A program made the position numbers and the translations under genes. Positions 11,131 to 22,747 of a stretch of 64,000 nt of DNA are shown here, in pieces. The notes under the pieces were generated by a model. It was not told the DNA's origin. It saw only the letters and a list, made by a program, of their open reading frames with translations, and did not search any database. Origin of the DNA: Plectrocnemia conspersa (Eukaryota; Arthropoda; Insecta; Trichoptera; Polycentropodidae); the NCBI GenBank assembly GCA_009617715.1, contig VTFK01000154.1:372001-436000 (forward strand), written 5' to 3'. Numbering within the stretch: the first letter of the stretch is position 1; every line of letters begins with the position of its first letter.

Positions 11131-11560
11131 TTGAAATATCGATGTCTATTTATAAAATTTCGTGCACGTATCATTACGCATTCCGCACGCATTAGTCAAT
11201 GGATCGTGTTGAAATACACCTAAACGGCGTTATCGGAATTACATTAGTACACCGGCGAAATATCAACGCGTGAATGAAATATGAATATTCATGTGCGAAA
11301 GCAATATTATATTATTCGTACACGACCGCAGAACACGTTAATACGTTGAACATGTTTACAAGTTTATTATCAATTCGGGTGCGATCCGAATCGATACGCG
11401 ATAGCTAGGAAATTCGGAGTTAGCCATGTTTATAACCGCCAAATATGTGTACATAAACAATCTCTATCGCTAAATCGACGATCGTTAATCGTGGGCCTAC
11501 TTCGCTTAGACCCCTTGACCAAATCGTTAATTGGACACTATAAATTAGCATGTTATAATA
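11131..11560. other. GC-raised non-coding island
   Basis: CpG-bearing island (ACACCGGCGAAATATCAACG near 11249, CGGGTGCGATCCGAATCGAT near 11377, CGACGATCGTTAATCGTG near 11476) between AT-rich flanks. No frame stays open. Candidate conserved non-coding element. Confidence 0.35.
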
Positions 11561-12220
11561 TTATTATTGCACGCTTGCTTGGTAACCAAATCTTTATTAT
11601 GTTGTTATATTATTCAGCTCTACTAAATGTACATACATATATGTATTTATTATAAAGTATTCACAACAACAACAAAGAGTATGAATAAACATAGTATTAA
11701 ATTAATGGTTTTAGAAAAAAGTAATAAGAATGAGATATGTGTCTGTTTGTCACAATAACTCCTTTCGCAACAGTCGCGACGTGACATTTGCACATGTCAT
11801 TTTGGCTGCCATTTTTAGATCAACTATTCTTATTTCAACGTTTATCTTTGAAGTTGAAAGTTGAGCTGAACAGCGACGTGCTGACGATCAATTACGTGCT
11901 ACTGCAATATAGGCTAAAAATGGTGTATTTAGTCAAGTATTGCCATTTATTTGTAAAAACATTATAATTACAATTCATTATACTTAAAAAGTATGAGTTT
12001 AAATCTATCACGGGCAAAACCGGGTAATAGAGCTAGTATACATATAATCAAGCAACTATAAATAAACATAAAGACAGCTCTTCGAGTAGCAATACAATCC
12101 ATAGTTCTATTACTTGGCATTTTACTTCACCAAATTCTTAAATGATTCTTCTCGAATCTTCTTAAAATATACCAACCCAAAAACATTGCATACAGTAAAA
12201 TCATTTATGTGGCAACGTCA

Positions 12221-12372
12221 CAAATGAGCGCGGACAAATAAGCGTGCATCAAAAGAGCGCTGCTTTATAAGCGCTGGATTTAACCAAAATAGCGCTGTAA
12301 CAAAATAGCGTACGTCAAATGCGCAGACAGTCATAAGAGCGCTTGTCAAAAAAGAGCGCGTCATAAGAGTGC
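12221..12372 (+). repeat. Cluster of AGCGC short repeats (possible transposon end)
   Basis: About ten loosely spaced units of the form GTC-AAAWRAGCGC occur every 14-20 bp, for example AAATGAGCGCGGAC, AAATAAGCGTGC, AAAAGAGCGCTG, AAAATAGCGCTGTAAC and ATAAGAGCGCTTGTC. The organisation mirrors the GGGCGA arrays that end the element at 55939-57576, with a different core. I found no inverted partner array, so this may be one end of a deleted element. Confidence 0.6.
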
Positions 12373-13550
12373 AAAAATATTTGGAGAAAATCAAGTAATG
12401 AATATTTTAGAAATTAGGTATAAAAAATATTACATAAGTAAATTGTAAGAAATTTACAAAGAATAAAAATTAACGAGACATAGGCGGTAAAAGTAGTATT
12501 TTATGTGCCAGAGCGTAATGACTATTAAAATGATTAGTCAATGAAAATATTATTATTTATTAATTATTACGTACATACGAAAGAATGACTCCCCATCCCC
12601 ATATGTACGAGATACATATATTTTTATTAAAATGAAACGCTGATTTTGAATTTATCGTTAGATTTTATCTTGATTTGCAATAAATGCGTACAGTTATAGA
12701 GCAGGTATATTAATTATATTCGATAAATAAAATATAATATTCAATTTTCACAACATCGCGGTTGGTTTTTGGGTAGTTTTTATGGAACTTTTAATTGGTT
12801 CCGGAAGAAACCGGACAATATATTAGAATATTTAGAATTCGAAAAGTAAAGCACGAAATTCACAAAAAAATAGTTTAATCGCGAAAAATTTAGGTCTCTC
12901 GTAATAACACATTAAAACTAAATATCAGACCAATAAAAAAATCATAAAGATTCACCAATTACTACTTAAAGTTTTAATATCGTAAAAATTATTATAAACG
13001 AGTGATTATCGTCCGTGTCATTCACCAATGTCATGCACTGATATGCTGCACCTGGACAGCGGTGAAACTTTTTTGTAAAGGGTTACAATTAGGTATTTAA
13101 AAAATCGTAGGTAACGCCCTTTTTGATATTTATACAATATGATTAAAATGAAGTCGGTAAAATAATGTTTTAACTATAATTAGATTTTAATAATATTTTT
13201 CATATAACCCTTTCAAGCACACAAACAGATGCAGCTAGAATTTTCGTTTTTTTTAGCGCAATATATTTTAAAAAATGCCTAAGATATGTTTAAATTATAT
13301 AAAAAAAATATTAGAACAATTTTTTTTTTAATATTAAAAAAAAAAATATATGTATAAACATTAGAGTAAATAAATGTATGAAATATACCAAAATCTATTC
13401 CAATTATTATATATTCCAAATCTATATATTTGATATATTGTATATTCAAAAACTGACTTACCTATGTTAATATGTTAAAAAGTTATAAACGAAAAAAAAT
13501 AGCTCGAAATATGAACTTTAGAAATATGTCACAGCAAAAAAGTCAACACA
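12373..13550. other. AT-rich non-coding spacer
   Basis: AT-rich with poly-A and poly-T runs (13316-13350). No frame, RNA gene or transposon end recognised. Confidence 0.55.
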
Positions 13551-13816
13551 GGTAATAATGTATCACACCTGAGCGAGAATGACTATTGACGATGTTGCTC
13601 TAAAATTTGGATAGTAAAGGTAATAGGCCAACCTTACATTGGTGGTTTCATCCGTAGATATGAATACAAGTCGCGGAAAAAAATCCCAAAGAGGTGGTCT
13701 CACCGTGCAACCACTATGCCGGAAAGGGATAAATAAACTTGAAATCATCGACATTATACTTTTAGAAGGTCAACATAACAACACAACAACAAAGGTGACC
13801 TTCGTGTCACTCTCGT

Positions 13817-13913
13817 ATTAAAATAAATCGAACTAGAGATAGATATTCTAAAAAAACAACTTGCATTAAAATAATTCGAATTAGAGATAAATATTTTAAA
13901 ACTAGACAAATGC
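13817..13913. repeat. Two-copy 48-bp tandem duplication
   Basis: Copy one is 13817-13864 and copy two 13865-13913. Both begin ATTAAAATAA and contain TCGAAYTAGAGATARATATT followed by an A-rich stretch. They differ at several positions, so the duplication is not recent. It follows a moderate-GC stretch (13560-13810) whose short frames on both strands show no domain. Confidence 0.75.
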
Positions 13914-14237
13914 AAACTGAGGTGAATGACATTTGTTATTTTTAATGAAGCATAACCTTGAATTGTCTGGATGCATCTTGAAATATTTAAAAAAAATACC
14001 AGTAGCTACGCGACCGCGGTCCTAACCGGATGAATAAATTGTTTTGTTACATTTTTCTCGAATAAGTGTTCTCGTTCATATTTTTTATAATAATATCCGT
14101 TTCGATGTTTTTAATTATAAAGTGATAGTGTAATTTAGTGCACGTGCTAGAATTAAGCAGTGCATAATTCAAATTAGTGTTTATCATAGTGTTTATAGGT
14201 AAGCTTTGTATATGCAAGGCGTTGCACCAGTATTTTT

Positions 14238-14313
14238 CCACGGCGTCCATGACCGATGCGTCCCTTGCCTCGCGGGGGGCGGGGGGATTGACGCCACGCC
14301 GTGGCCCGCGAGG
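14238..14313. other. GC-rich patch with interleaved inverted repeats
   Basis: A very GC-rich 75-bp patch in AT-rich DNA. CCACGGCGT (14238-14246) pairs with ACGCCGTGG (14296-14304), and CCTCGCGGG (14268-14276) pairs with CCCGCGAGG (14305-14313). The order is A-B-A'-B', so both stems at once would form a pseudoknot-like fold, or the two would alternate. A G-run (about 14274-14286) lies between. Function unknown; a promoter CpG patch or structured 5' leader is possible. Confidence 0.7.
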
Positions 14314-14368
14314 ATATTTACAATTCTAGGCATCATGCAGTTTACAAGGTAATGTCTTTCGAATATAG

Positions 14369-14500
14369 TTAACCCTTTGTGCTAGTAAGTCGACAATTGG
14401 TCGACATCGTATTCCAAGCGTTGCACTCGTACGTCGACAAAACTTTCAATGCATTTATTGGCTTTGTGCTCGAGCTAATTTTGCCAATTTAAATTTATTA
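14369..14500 (+). mobile_element. piggyBac-like terminus (TTAA/CCCTTTG)
   Basis: TTAA at 14369-14372 is followed directly by CCCTTTGTGCTAG, the general form of piggyBac-type ends, then by subterminal motifs GTCGACAATTGGTCGAC (palindromic, 14388-14404) and ACGTCGACAAAAC. A possible degenerate opposite end, CAAAGGGTA, is at about 14688 but lacks TTAA. Further on, 15071-15110 reads (after a broken codon) as ASDEEFDINRVN, acidic like piggyBac transposase starts, but this is weak. Confidence 0.35.
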
Positions 14501-15483
14501 GAGATAAAAAAACTTCTGGTAAACACATTTTAGTAATATTGAATTTTCAACTTATGCAAATTACTCAATAATCTTAAATTTACGAGTGTAAGTTTATTGT
14601 AAAATTTTTCATCGGATCATGGACGTTCCATATTGTGTTAAGACCGTGGTGCATAACGCGCATTGCTCTTAAGCTGTTTTTTCCTTCAAAGGGTATCTAT
14701 ATTTTTATGATATGGGATGAAACAAGATTATATGCTCTAATTATTCATAATTGTTACCTAATATTGTGTGTCTGTTATGAAATAATAAAATTTTAGTATG
14801 ACGGAAAAAAAAGAGCGAGATGCAAGCAAAGCTCGATATTTCGCTCGCAATAGTAAAATCAGCGATTGTCAACTATCAACCTGGGTATCGACATTTTTAG
14901 CCCAAACTCAAATAATAATATTATTCTCTACACATTTGATGTATTTTCGAGCTAGTAAATTTCTGAATTATGTAAACCAGAATTAGTAATCTGTGTTTAA
15001 ATTATTTATAAATACATAAATTGATTTATTTTTATAACTTATCCATATAATTACAAATGACCATATAATAATGGATGTTTAAGCAAGTGACGAGGAATTT
15101 GATATTAACCGTGTTAATATTACTGTGACAGTAATAGTAGTAGGAATGATATCTAACCACTTAAAACAAGATGGATTATTTGATGCAAATAATGAATACG
15201 AATCTTAGTTAAAAAATAATTAGGTATCAATTAAATATTATCCAAAAATATTGTACACGTTACCCCCCAAACGCACGCCGTTAGCATACGCCACGTTGGC
15301 TTCCTCCATTTGCAATGCGTTATTCACAGCATACGACACGGTGGCATTCTCCGACGTATGGGTTTTCATTATCAAAAATATGTATTATATTATGTTTTTT
15401 TTAAGTTTCTTTAGGACATGGCAATATACATTCACATATAATTGATATGTGATGAAATATAAATTGGATTTAAATAATATTTT

Positions 15484-15501
15484 TGCGCATGCGCATGCGC
15501 G
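15484..15501. promoter_or_regulatory. Overlapping double NRF-1/Ewg-type palindrome
   Basis: TGCGCATGCGC occurs twice, overlapping, at 15484-15494 and 15490-15500. This is the palindromic site bound by NRF-1 in vertebrates and its relative Erect wing in Drosophila. It is also an alternating purine-pyrimidine tract able to adopt Z-form DNA. A GC-raised patch with GGTGGGGGCGCGTCGATCGC follows at 15567. No gene start is evident next to it, so its role in a promoter or enhancer is inferred. Confidence 0.45.
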
Positions 15502-15659
15502 TTTTCATTACACGCTTTAGTGTTATTATAAAGTGAATTTAAAATAGTGTCTCCCGTGCAGATCGGTGGTGGGGGCGCGTCGATCGCCTTTTCATTTCTC
15601 AAGGTTAAAGTGCAACGGTTTGACATAGTAACAATATTTATCAATATACGTAAAGGTTG

Positions 15660-16331
15660 GTAAATTTTTTATTAACTATTTTGTTAACAATAAAACTAAT
15701 TCGATATGTAGGGATCAGCCGACCAGATTAAATTGACGTTAAAAAATGTACGTGCAGATACGAATTGACTGTGAGAAAAGGGCTTACCGTATATAAGCGC
15801 AATAAACAAATATATTATTAGTGTTAATGACTTGTCGACAAGTGTATTTATACGTGACGATCAGAGATTCTAAGAAATTAGCATTTTCCAAATGCAAATT
15901 AACAAGGGCTTTTCGGTGCATAACATATTAAATAATTAATGGCATTGACCTGTGTCTAATGTGCTCTCTATTGTAAAAAGTATTAAAATAAAATATTCAT
16001 CGAACTAGTGTTAGTATCTAAAATATAACTGCACGAAGAGCAGTGTTAGTATCATATTTCAGTACGGGTAATATAAATCCAATTGATACTTTGGTAATAA
16101 AATACATTTATATTTGTAATATATTTTTAATCGGGGAAACAATTATTTCTATATGAACCAAATTTGCATTATTTAAATATGGGTTAGTGATATGTTGTAT
16201 ACACATACGGAAATTTTGTTATCAACAGTTGTCATATATTTACATACATAGATAGTATGTATAATTACTCCAATCTATTGTAAGTTAGACTAGCATATTT
16301 TTATACTAAAATTTCGCAACGATGCGTACTC
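15660..16331. other. AT-rich upstream flank of the tRNA gene
   Basis: AT-rich with no open frame. Immediately upstream of the tRNA (16300-16331) are TATTTTTATAC-type AT elements like those that flank insect tRNA genes, though the essential promoter is internal. Confidence 0.5.
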
Positions 16332-16448
16332 GTCAGGATGGCCGAGCGGTCTAAGGCGCCAGACTCAAGGTTAACCTTATTCGTTTCAAACGAAGTTGAG
16401 CTCTTCTGGTCCTCTCTGAGGGCGTGGGTTCGAATCCCACTTCTGACA
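16332..16448 (+). tRNA. tRNA-Leu (CAA) with intron
   Basis: The mature sequence folds into a long-variable-arm (class II) leucine tRNA. The acceptor stem GTCAGGA pairs with TTCTGAC (one G-U), the discriminator base is A at 16448, and the anticodon stem CCAGA pairs with TCTGG with anticodon CAA at 16366-16368. A 34-nt intron lies at 16370-16403, in the canonical place one base after the anticodon; Leu-CAA genes commonly carry an intron there in animals. The internal pol III promoter is present: an A box near 16339-16350 (TGGCCGAGCGGT) and a B box GGTTCGAATCC at 16427-16437. The variable arm is CCTCTCTGAGGG-like. All conserved positions look intact, so this is very probably a functional gene decoding UUG. 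It stands alone, with no second tRNA nearby. Confidence 0.97.
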
Positions 16449-16452
16449 AATC

Positions 16453-16456
16453 TTTT
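16453..16456 (+). terminator. Pol III terminator of the tRNA gene
   Basis: TTTT begins five bases after the discriminator base, with a second T-run (TTTTT) at 16461-16465 as back-up. This is the normal RNA polymerase III stop signal on the coding strand. Confidence 0.8.
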
Positions 16457-16849
16457 GCCATTTTTGCTATACATTTATTTATTTTAGTTTATTTTTAATA
16501 GTTTTTCAACAAATAACTAATGTAATAACAAGTTAATTATTAATTCATAAATAATTTATAAATTTTTAATTTAGCAAAGTTTTGAACCGGGATAATTTTA
16601 AATGCATAATATCTTAGTATGATTGCAATAGGACTACTTATTATATATTATTCAATGAGTATATGTAATCAGGTATATTGAAGTATGGGGCCGCGGTCTT
16701 AGTGCAATTTAATAAAAAACCTTTATGCATTTACAATCGATTATTTTAATTTTAAATTCCTATGAAAAAAATAAATAAAAATCTAATCATTCTAAAGAAT
16801 ACGTAAGCAGTCTTTATCTGAAAGTTCATACTGAAATCTTCTTGGCAGC

Positions 16850-17160
16850 GAGTTGTATGACGTGATTATCGCATTAACACGTTAAAAGTTAGTTGCATGT
16901 TTAGTGTGGCGTAAAGAGGCGAGAGTAGTACGTTTTTCGGATGCGGATACGTGCATGAAGCAGACAAGTAGCTAATTCAACGGTAAAATTACAATGAATT
17001 ATGGTTGATAACACCCCGCGAAGTGGAGGAGAACGCTGATTTACGGCCGGCGGTAGCAACTAACTGTGGCGAGATTGTGCGGCCCACGAACTACGTCCAT
17101 GTCGTGCCCAGGGCCGTTGCCAATTAAAACCGGCGCCCGGGACTCATGCCTATTTGATTT
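16850..17160. other. GC-raised non-coding island
   Basis: CpG-rich (TTTACGGCCGGCGGTAGC near 17041, AAAACCGGCGCCCGGGACTC near 17127). No frame stays open and no repeat was seen. Candidate conserved non-coding element between the tRNA gene and the reading-frame remnant at 17.5 kb. Confidence 0.35.
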
Positions 17161-17482
17161 GTACTGAATCATATAATAGAAAAAGATCGATTTAAATGCC
17201 GACAAATTAAATGTTGTTTGTGTTCTATAGTAACGTTCAAAAAGTCATAAAATTTTAAATATTTATATTTTACAGTATTTTTCATAAAGCTTTTTAGACA
17301 AAGCATAGATAAAACGTGGGCCAATAACTAATTGAATCCGAAGTAGTTTTTATTCTAGGTAGGTGTTGTTGATTTTAAAAATATTGATTTACTGTCTGCA
17401 GATTTCAATGATCTGCAGACACTTTTGTTTAATACCGACAAAAAAAGTATTCTAAGAAATCGCAAATAACTAAAGTAATTAG

Positions 17483-17722
17483 TTAATTAACATACGTAAA
17501 AACGAATGTGACGTACATCTCAAAGTGATGTGCATCATACAACATAAATTGTTTTAGCTCCTCGTAGCTATCGCTGAAAACATCCTCGTGTCTCGGAAGC
17601 TTATTGAGAAGCTGGATGGCTCGTGTACGGAGAGCACTGACGTTCTAGACACAATGGATGCAATCGTGACTCTCAAAAGTACTTACTCTATATTTTGTAG
17701 ACGTTTTATACAGTTTGTATTT
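17483..17722 (-). pseudogene. Broken reading frame of unknown family, copy A
   Basis: The minus strand reads about 79 codons with a single internal TAG (17645-17647) and ends at TAA (17483-17485). It has no ATG start. Before the stop it reads CIHCV, and after it ALRTRAIQLLNKLPRHEDVF followed by SDSYEELKQFM and YDAHHFE. It looks like real protein sequence rather than chance: the DVFSDSYEEL part recurs in diverged form, in the opposite orientation, at 20086-20205. A leucine-rich piece with LLNKLP would fit the C-terminal tail of a LINE reverse transcriptase, but I cannot identify the family. Called a pseudogene because of the stop and the absence of a start. Confidence 0.5.
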
Positions 17723-17999
17723 TATATCGCATTTAAATAAAAAGTAATAAGTATGTATTTAGGAAAGTGATTGCGAGATAAACACAATTTAATATTCAAT
17801 TAGATTTATATTAAGAATAAGATAACGTAGCATTTCAAATACTTCGAAACTTTGTTTTTAAATATATGGTTTCAATAAATTTGTTATATCTTTGCTATTG
17901 TAAACTAGAAAAGATATTGTTCAAATGGTATAAAACTTGAAACGTATCAGATTGTAAATAGATAACATCGGTTGAAATATTATCTCTGGGTTCGTTTTC

Positions 18000-18180
18000 G
18001 GTTCGGCCAAGTTGAAAAATGTTGGGAATCGTGTCGCGTATAGCAAAAATGGACCCTTGGGTTGGTAATTGAGATGACGTTTAACTCGTACGTGACGGGA
18101 GAGCAAATTTTGGCCCACGGCGGACCGCGGCCCCCGGCTGCGTGAACACGCGCACCCCTGACACCGGCGAAATATCAAAA
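18000..18180. other. GC-raised non-coding island
   Basis: GCCCACGGCGGACCGCGGCC near 18112 and CACGCGCACCCCTGACACCG near 18147. An antisense frame at 17921-18178 has no domain. Candidate conserved non-coding element. Confidence 0.3.
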
Positions 18181-20040
18181 GTGACTTTTGACTTATCCTG
18201 ATTATGTTGGAAATTTCGTCACGAACGTTTGTACGTACACATATTCAATACCTAGGGTACATTGTTATTACGTATAGAACATACATGCTTCTATTAATAT
18301 ACATATTACATAAGGGTACGTTTACTGTTATGAATTATAATTAAACAAATTATTAAAACGAATCTATTCGATGGTAATGGAAGGAGATAAGCATATATTA
18401 AGCCTTAATTTTTATATAATATAAAATAAGTAATTATAAGCTTTTATTTTTTGCTTCTTGTGGCATTAACAGTTAACACGAATACAAATAGATTTAAATA
18501 AGATAAAAGCTTAAAATTTATACGATTTGATGATTTGAAGACGAAAATGAATAAATTGTTAAAAATTATTGATAAAAAAGATGAAACTTTTTTTATAGTT
18601 TTTATTAATTTTTCAATCATTACAGTTGTATGTATTATAAATTCTAAATACAACTATTTATTACACTATACGTTTATTGCACAATGTAATAAATATAATC
18701 ACTGTACAAAAAAATTACACTTGTGATTGTAATCTAAACTTAGCTACAAATTTTAGTTGTATATTGTTATTTTAATAAGATGGCATTTAATTAGATAACG
18801 TTGATTTTGTTATTGATTGTTTTTGAACACTTGTCTACAAAATACTCAAAAATTATAATTATCTGCGTTAAAAACTATACATATAATAATGAGTTTTTTT
18901 AATTATGAAAGTGAATTTTTTTTATTTGTAGTACGAAGTTATTTTTATGGCATACGATTTTTTTTGTTACAGTATTATTACTTTTTATGGCTTAAAAATT
19001 TTTTTTGAAATTAATCTTAATTATATTTTTTACAAAATAAATTTATTTAATCATAAGTTCCTGGTGGTTTAAAGTAAAATTTTTTATGTAAAAAGCTTTT
19101 TATTAGTATAGACAAAATATATAGTTGTTAAAATTTTATAAAATTGTTATTTTAAATAAATAAGAAAAAAATTTTTTTTAATTATCACATAACTTTACAT
19201 ATAAACATGTTAAATATGTTGTAAATTGTAGATGTAATTTTTTAAAGTCATATGTACAACTTTATGTTTTAAATATTCGTAAAAATTAGTACCATCAACT
19301 AAAAAATTGAAATTAAAAAACAGCTATACAGAAAAAAAAAAAAAATGTTATGACAGCAACATAAAAAAATACCGTTATAACCAAAATAATACTTTTAAAT
19401 GTATTTTAATAATAAAAAAATATTTCAAAATTCTCCAAAAATTCATATTTGTATTTTAAAGTAGTGCTAAACGTCAATTGCAGTGTTTATGTGCAAAGTT
19501 TTTTATCTACTATTTTTAAAGCAATATCACAAAAAATAAATTAAAAATATTTTTAATATTACTGTACATAACAGTAAAATGTTAATAAAATATTGATTGC
19601 ATTAATCCTTACCATTTTACATTTAAAAAATACAAAAAATAATCGTATGATTTAACCATTACTATGATGCCAATGCCTCGTTTTATTTAGCCGGCGAAAA
19701 ATTTTTTGTCAAAGACATATTATTATATTCATTCTAAAGTCATTAATACTAGCAATTTTGATGTCTCGTTGGCCGTCAGATGTTCAAGGAACTCAAAACG
19801 AGATGTGTGCTAATTGTAATTGCTACAGTTAGTTAGTTAAAATATTATCGAACAATATTTTTGGAGTGTTTATCTAAAATCCCTGTCTCTTTTTTCACTA
19901 CATGCTTTAAATGCGGCTGTGAAATTAACATCTTTTAAACAGCACCATCACTACTTAGAAACATATGAAAATTCTAAATAAATAAGAAATAATAATAAAA
20001 TTACATTTAAATTTATTTATTAAATTTCAATAACACGCCG
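18181..20040. other. Very AT-rich non-coding spacer
   Basis: One of the most AT-rich stretches of the window. Overlapping frames on both strands near 18444-18726 are low-complexity by-products of AT composition. Nothing recognised. Confidence 0.6.
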
Positions 20041-20085
20041 TGCTGTATATAATCGGTGATCTTCAGCTGTGGATTTGTGGTTGCG

Positions 20086-20205
20086 GTTGCGATCAGAACA
20101 TCAGCGAGCGAACATAAGCTCGCCGGATATAAAGATGTTTTCGGCGATAATTATGAAGAGCTGGTAGAGTTTATGTGGGACTATGCACATATATTTTATG
20201 TGTGA
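20086..20205 (+). pseudogene. Broken reading frame of unknown family, copy B
   Basis: The plus strand reads VAIRTSASEHKLAGYKDVF, then GDNYEELVEFMWDYAHIF, then TGA at 20203-20205; there is no ATG start. The stretch DVFGDNYEELVEFM matches DVFSDSYEELKQFM of copy A. Of the base differences in the ten best-aligned codons, three (TAC/TAT, GAG/GAA, CTA/CTG) are silent and two codons change a residue (Ser/Gly, Ser/Asn), the mark of a once-selected protein. Family not recognised; a transposon-encoded protein is the likeliest source because two inverted copies lie 2.5 kb apart. Confidence 0.5.
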
Positions 20206-20299
20206 ACTGTCTTATTTATGTTATTTTTTATACGCAACACGATTAAAAAATATAGAAAAAATTAAATATTTCACAACATTTTTCTATCTATTTTGTATA

Positions 20300-20870
20300 A
20301 ATATTATAAATTACAATACACGGCCCGTTCACGTCTCGCGCGCAAACCGTCGTGATTTATGTGAAAATAAGAGATCGTACGTGTCCCCATAAGGCCCGAG
20401 ATTGGTATCGGGAGCAACAAGAACAACGAACGGTCGGTCGCCCCAAGTATTGTTTTCCAAAGATAAAAATAAGGCAAAGAGTGCAAGGCTGCTGCGGGCC
20501 AATATAAAATTTAACACGTTTTGTGTATTTTACAAAAGCGTGCGATACGGGTCGCGCCCCCGAGGGATGGCAGCAACGGAAGGTGGGGAGGGGGGGGCGC
20601 CCGTGAAATATTAGGTGCCCGGGGGGCTGAGGCTACGTGTTAAAAATTTTGTTTAGTTTCGCCTGGGCACGTCCGACTTTTACAGACGATATTCTCGTAA
20701 ATATAATTTGAAAATCGCAGCGGGGGCGCATCCTCGGGGGCTGCGCCCGGGGTCTCCGCGAAAAATCCATTACGGCGGGGGCGCGTGCGAACCGAGCCTC
20801 CTGAAATCGGAACGATGGCTGACGAGCACGTATTACTCGCGTATTGCATTATATGGAATGTGGTGTTAAG
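20300..20870. other. Prominent GC-rich non-coding island
   Basis: Contains a G-run with GGGGAGGGGGGGGCGCCCG near 20585, GGTGCCCGGGGGGCTGAGG near 20612, and CGCAGCGGGGGCGCATCC near 20716. Four overlapping frames on both strands reflect the composition; none has a domain or good start context. The island could be a promoter or first-exon region, but I see no TATA/Inr pair or clear donor site. Confidence 0.4.
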
Positions 20871-22740
20871 ATTTTATTTCGTGTCTAAGAAATGTAATTA
20901 TTATAGTATTTATTATCGATATACAAGCTGATTTGGATTGGTTGGTATTTTGATATATTAAGTACCGTAACTAGCTTTTAATATGTCCTGTGCCTGATTA
21001 TATTTTCAGACTGCATGTTTATTTTGAGAAGGATATTTATTAAACAAATATGATTCAAAAACTGTTCACACATATTTTTTTATATACAAAGATTACTCCC
21101 ATGTATAAATTAAATGATTGATACAATGACATATGGCATTTTTTACGACTTGTCATGTTTGCGTGTTTGTATTGTATATATCATATAGAATAGATATATG
21201 ATATTTAATCTTTAATGGATACTTTGTCATAAAATTGTCTGTTAATTTATGATTATTTACCCTTATCAAATGTCGATTAAATCAAGTGTAATTCAATCAT
21301 GTATGTGTCATGGTTAAAACTCAAGTTAAACTCTGCAGAAGTGTGTCGTAAAGTGTTTGTATTAGAGATTGAGAGAGAATATACTTTATGTAAAAAAAAA
21401 TTAAATATGCAATTAAACAATAAAGTCACTATATCTGCCTAAAATCATTTTAATGACTCATGTCCAATGATACTAAGCAGAAAAATCCGATTAATAAATG
21501 TTAGGCTAGTATGTCCCTAAGACTGTCTCGAGTTCGTTTTCGTATAGTCAAGGCAAGACGTGCACAACACTCGACACGATCGGCATATAAAATTTAAATA
21601 AAATCTACAAACCATCCCTGTAGAATTAAAGCATTATTTTTATTTTGCTGTGAAAGAAATTTAAGAGTGAATATGACATTTATCTCTCCAATGATGCGTT
21701 GAATAAATTATTTTAGTCCTAGTTAGTTTGTAAGTTTATTAATAATGAAAAGATGTTTTGACAACTTTTTCTCCACTTAAATACAGAAAACATATTAAAA
21801 AATTTCTACATTTACGTAATTAGGTAAATAGTTTATTTTAGACACTTAAGTAAAATTATATATAAATAGCATCTGTATATAATAAATTATTATTTTTACA
21901 GTAATATTTTTTAACCAATAAGTTGAAAAAAAGTAACAGATTAATTTTTATTATACCAAACGACAAAATAGCCAAATTTATTAATAATAATTTAAATGTT
22001 TATAAAAAAGTTTATATTTAATATAAAACCGAATTTACTAGTACTATATGTACATAGTTAGTGGCAGACTCAATTAAATTATTTAAATTTAAAATTTGCA
22101 ATATTTTTACTAGTATTATCTAAAATACATGATTTTCTTAAATATCGTCTGGAAAACATACATATATTGCTAATTTAAAATAAAGAACAATGATTTTGGT
22201 ATACAGAATAAATTAGGTAAATATTTAATTATATATTAAAGTTTCAACACAAAACATTAAAATTAAAATTTTGCTTGACAATCTTAATTTTTTATGACCT
22301 CGGTTTAATTACGTTATACTTGAATATCAATACTGTTCTACGAATATTTCCATAATTTCAATTTAGTTTACTAGGTATATAAAAAAGTTAGTGCGGGTTT
22401 TTATTGTGTATTTATATGACGTGAAATAAAAGAAGAACGTATTTTCAGTATGAGGACTAATTTGCGCAGTTTTATTTTATAAATTGATAGCAATGAATAT
22501 GAATTAGTTCTTTTCTTTATATAAAGAGTTTTTGGCACGTTTTATTAAGTTCTTGTTACTTAAAATCATATTCTAAAGCGTTTTATGATTTTTCGTTAGC
22601 AATAAGGGCAATCTTAAACGTGGTGCATCTATTTACGATTTATCACAATAATATGTTTTTTAATAAAAGCGTATAATATGTTTTTTGCGCAGTCGCCATT
22701 TATTATTTTATTTTAAATAATTAACACCAAAATGGTAAAA
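20871..22740. other. AT-rich non-coding spacer
   Basis: AT-rich DNA without a sustained frame, RNA gene or repeat unit that I recognise. Confidence 0.55.
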
Positions 22741-22747
22741 AATCTCC

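Noticed and set aside
12221..12372. AGCGC cluster as a CRISPR array
   Set aside because: Units are 10-12 bp, unequal and spacers are 3-8 bp; also a eukaryotic context.
20402..20849. Opposed 60-70-codon frames in the GC-rich island
   Set aside because: Overlapping on both strands, low complexity, no domain or splice signals.
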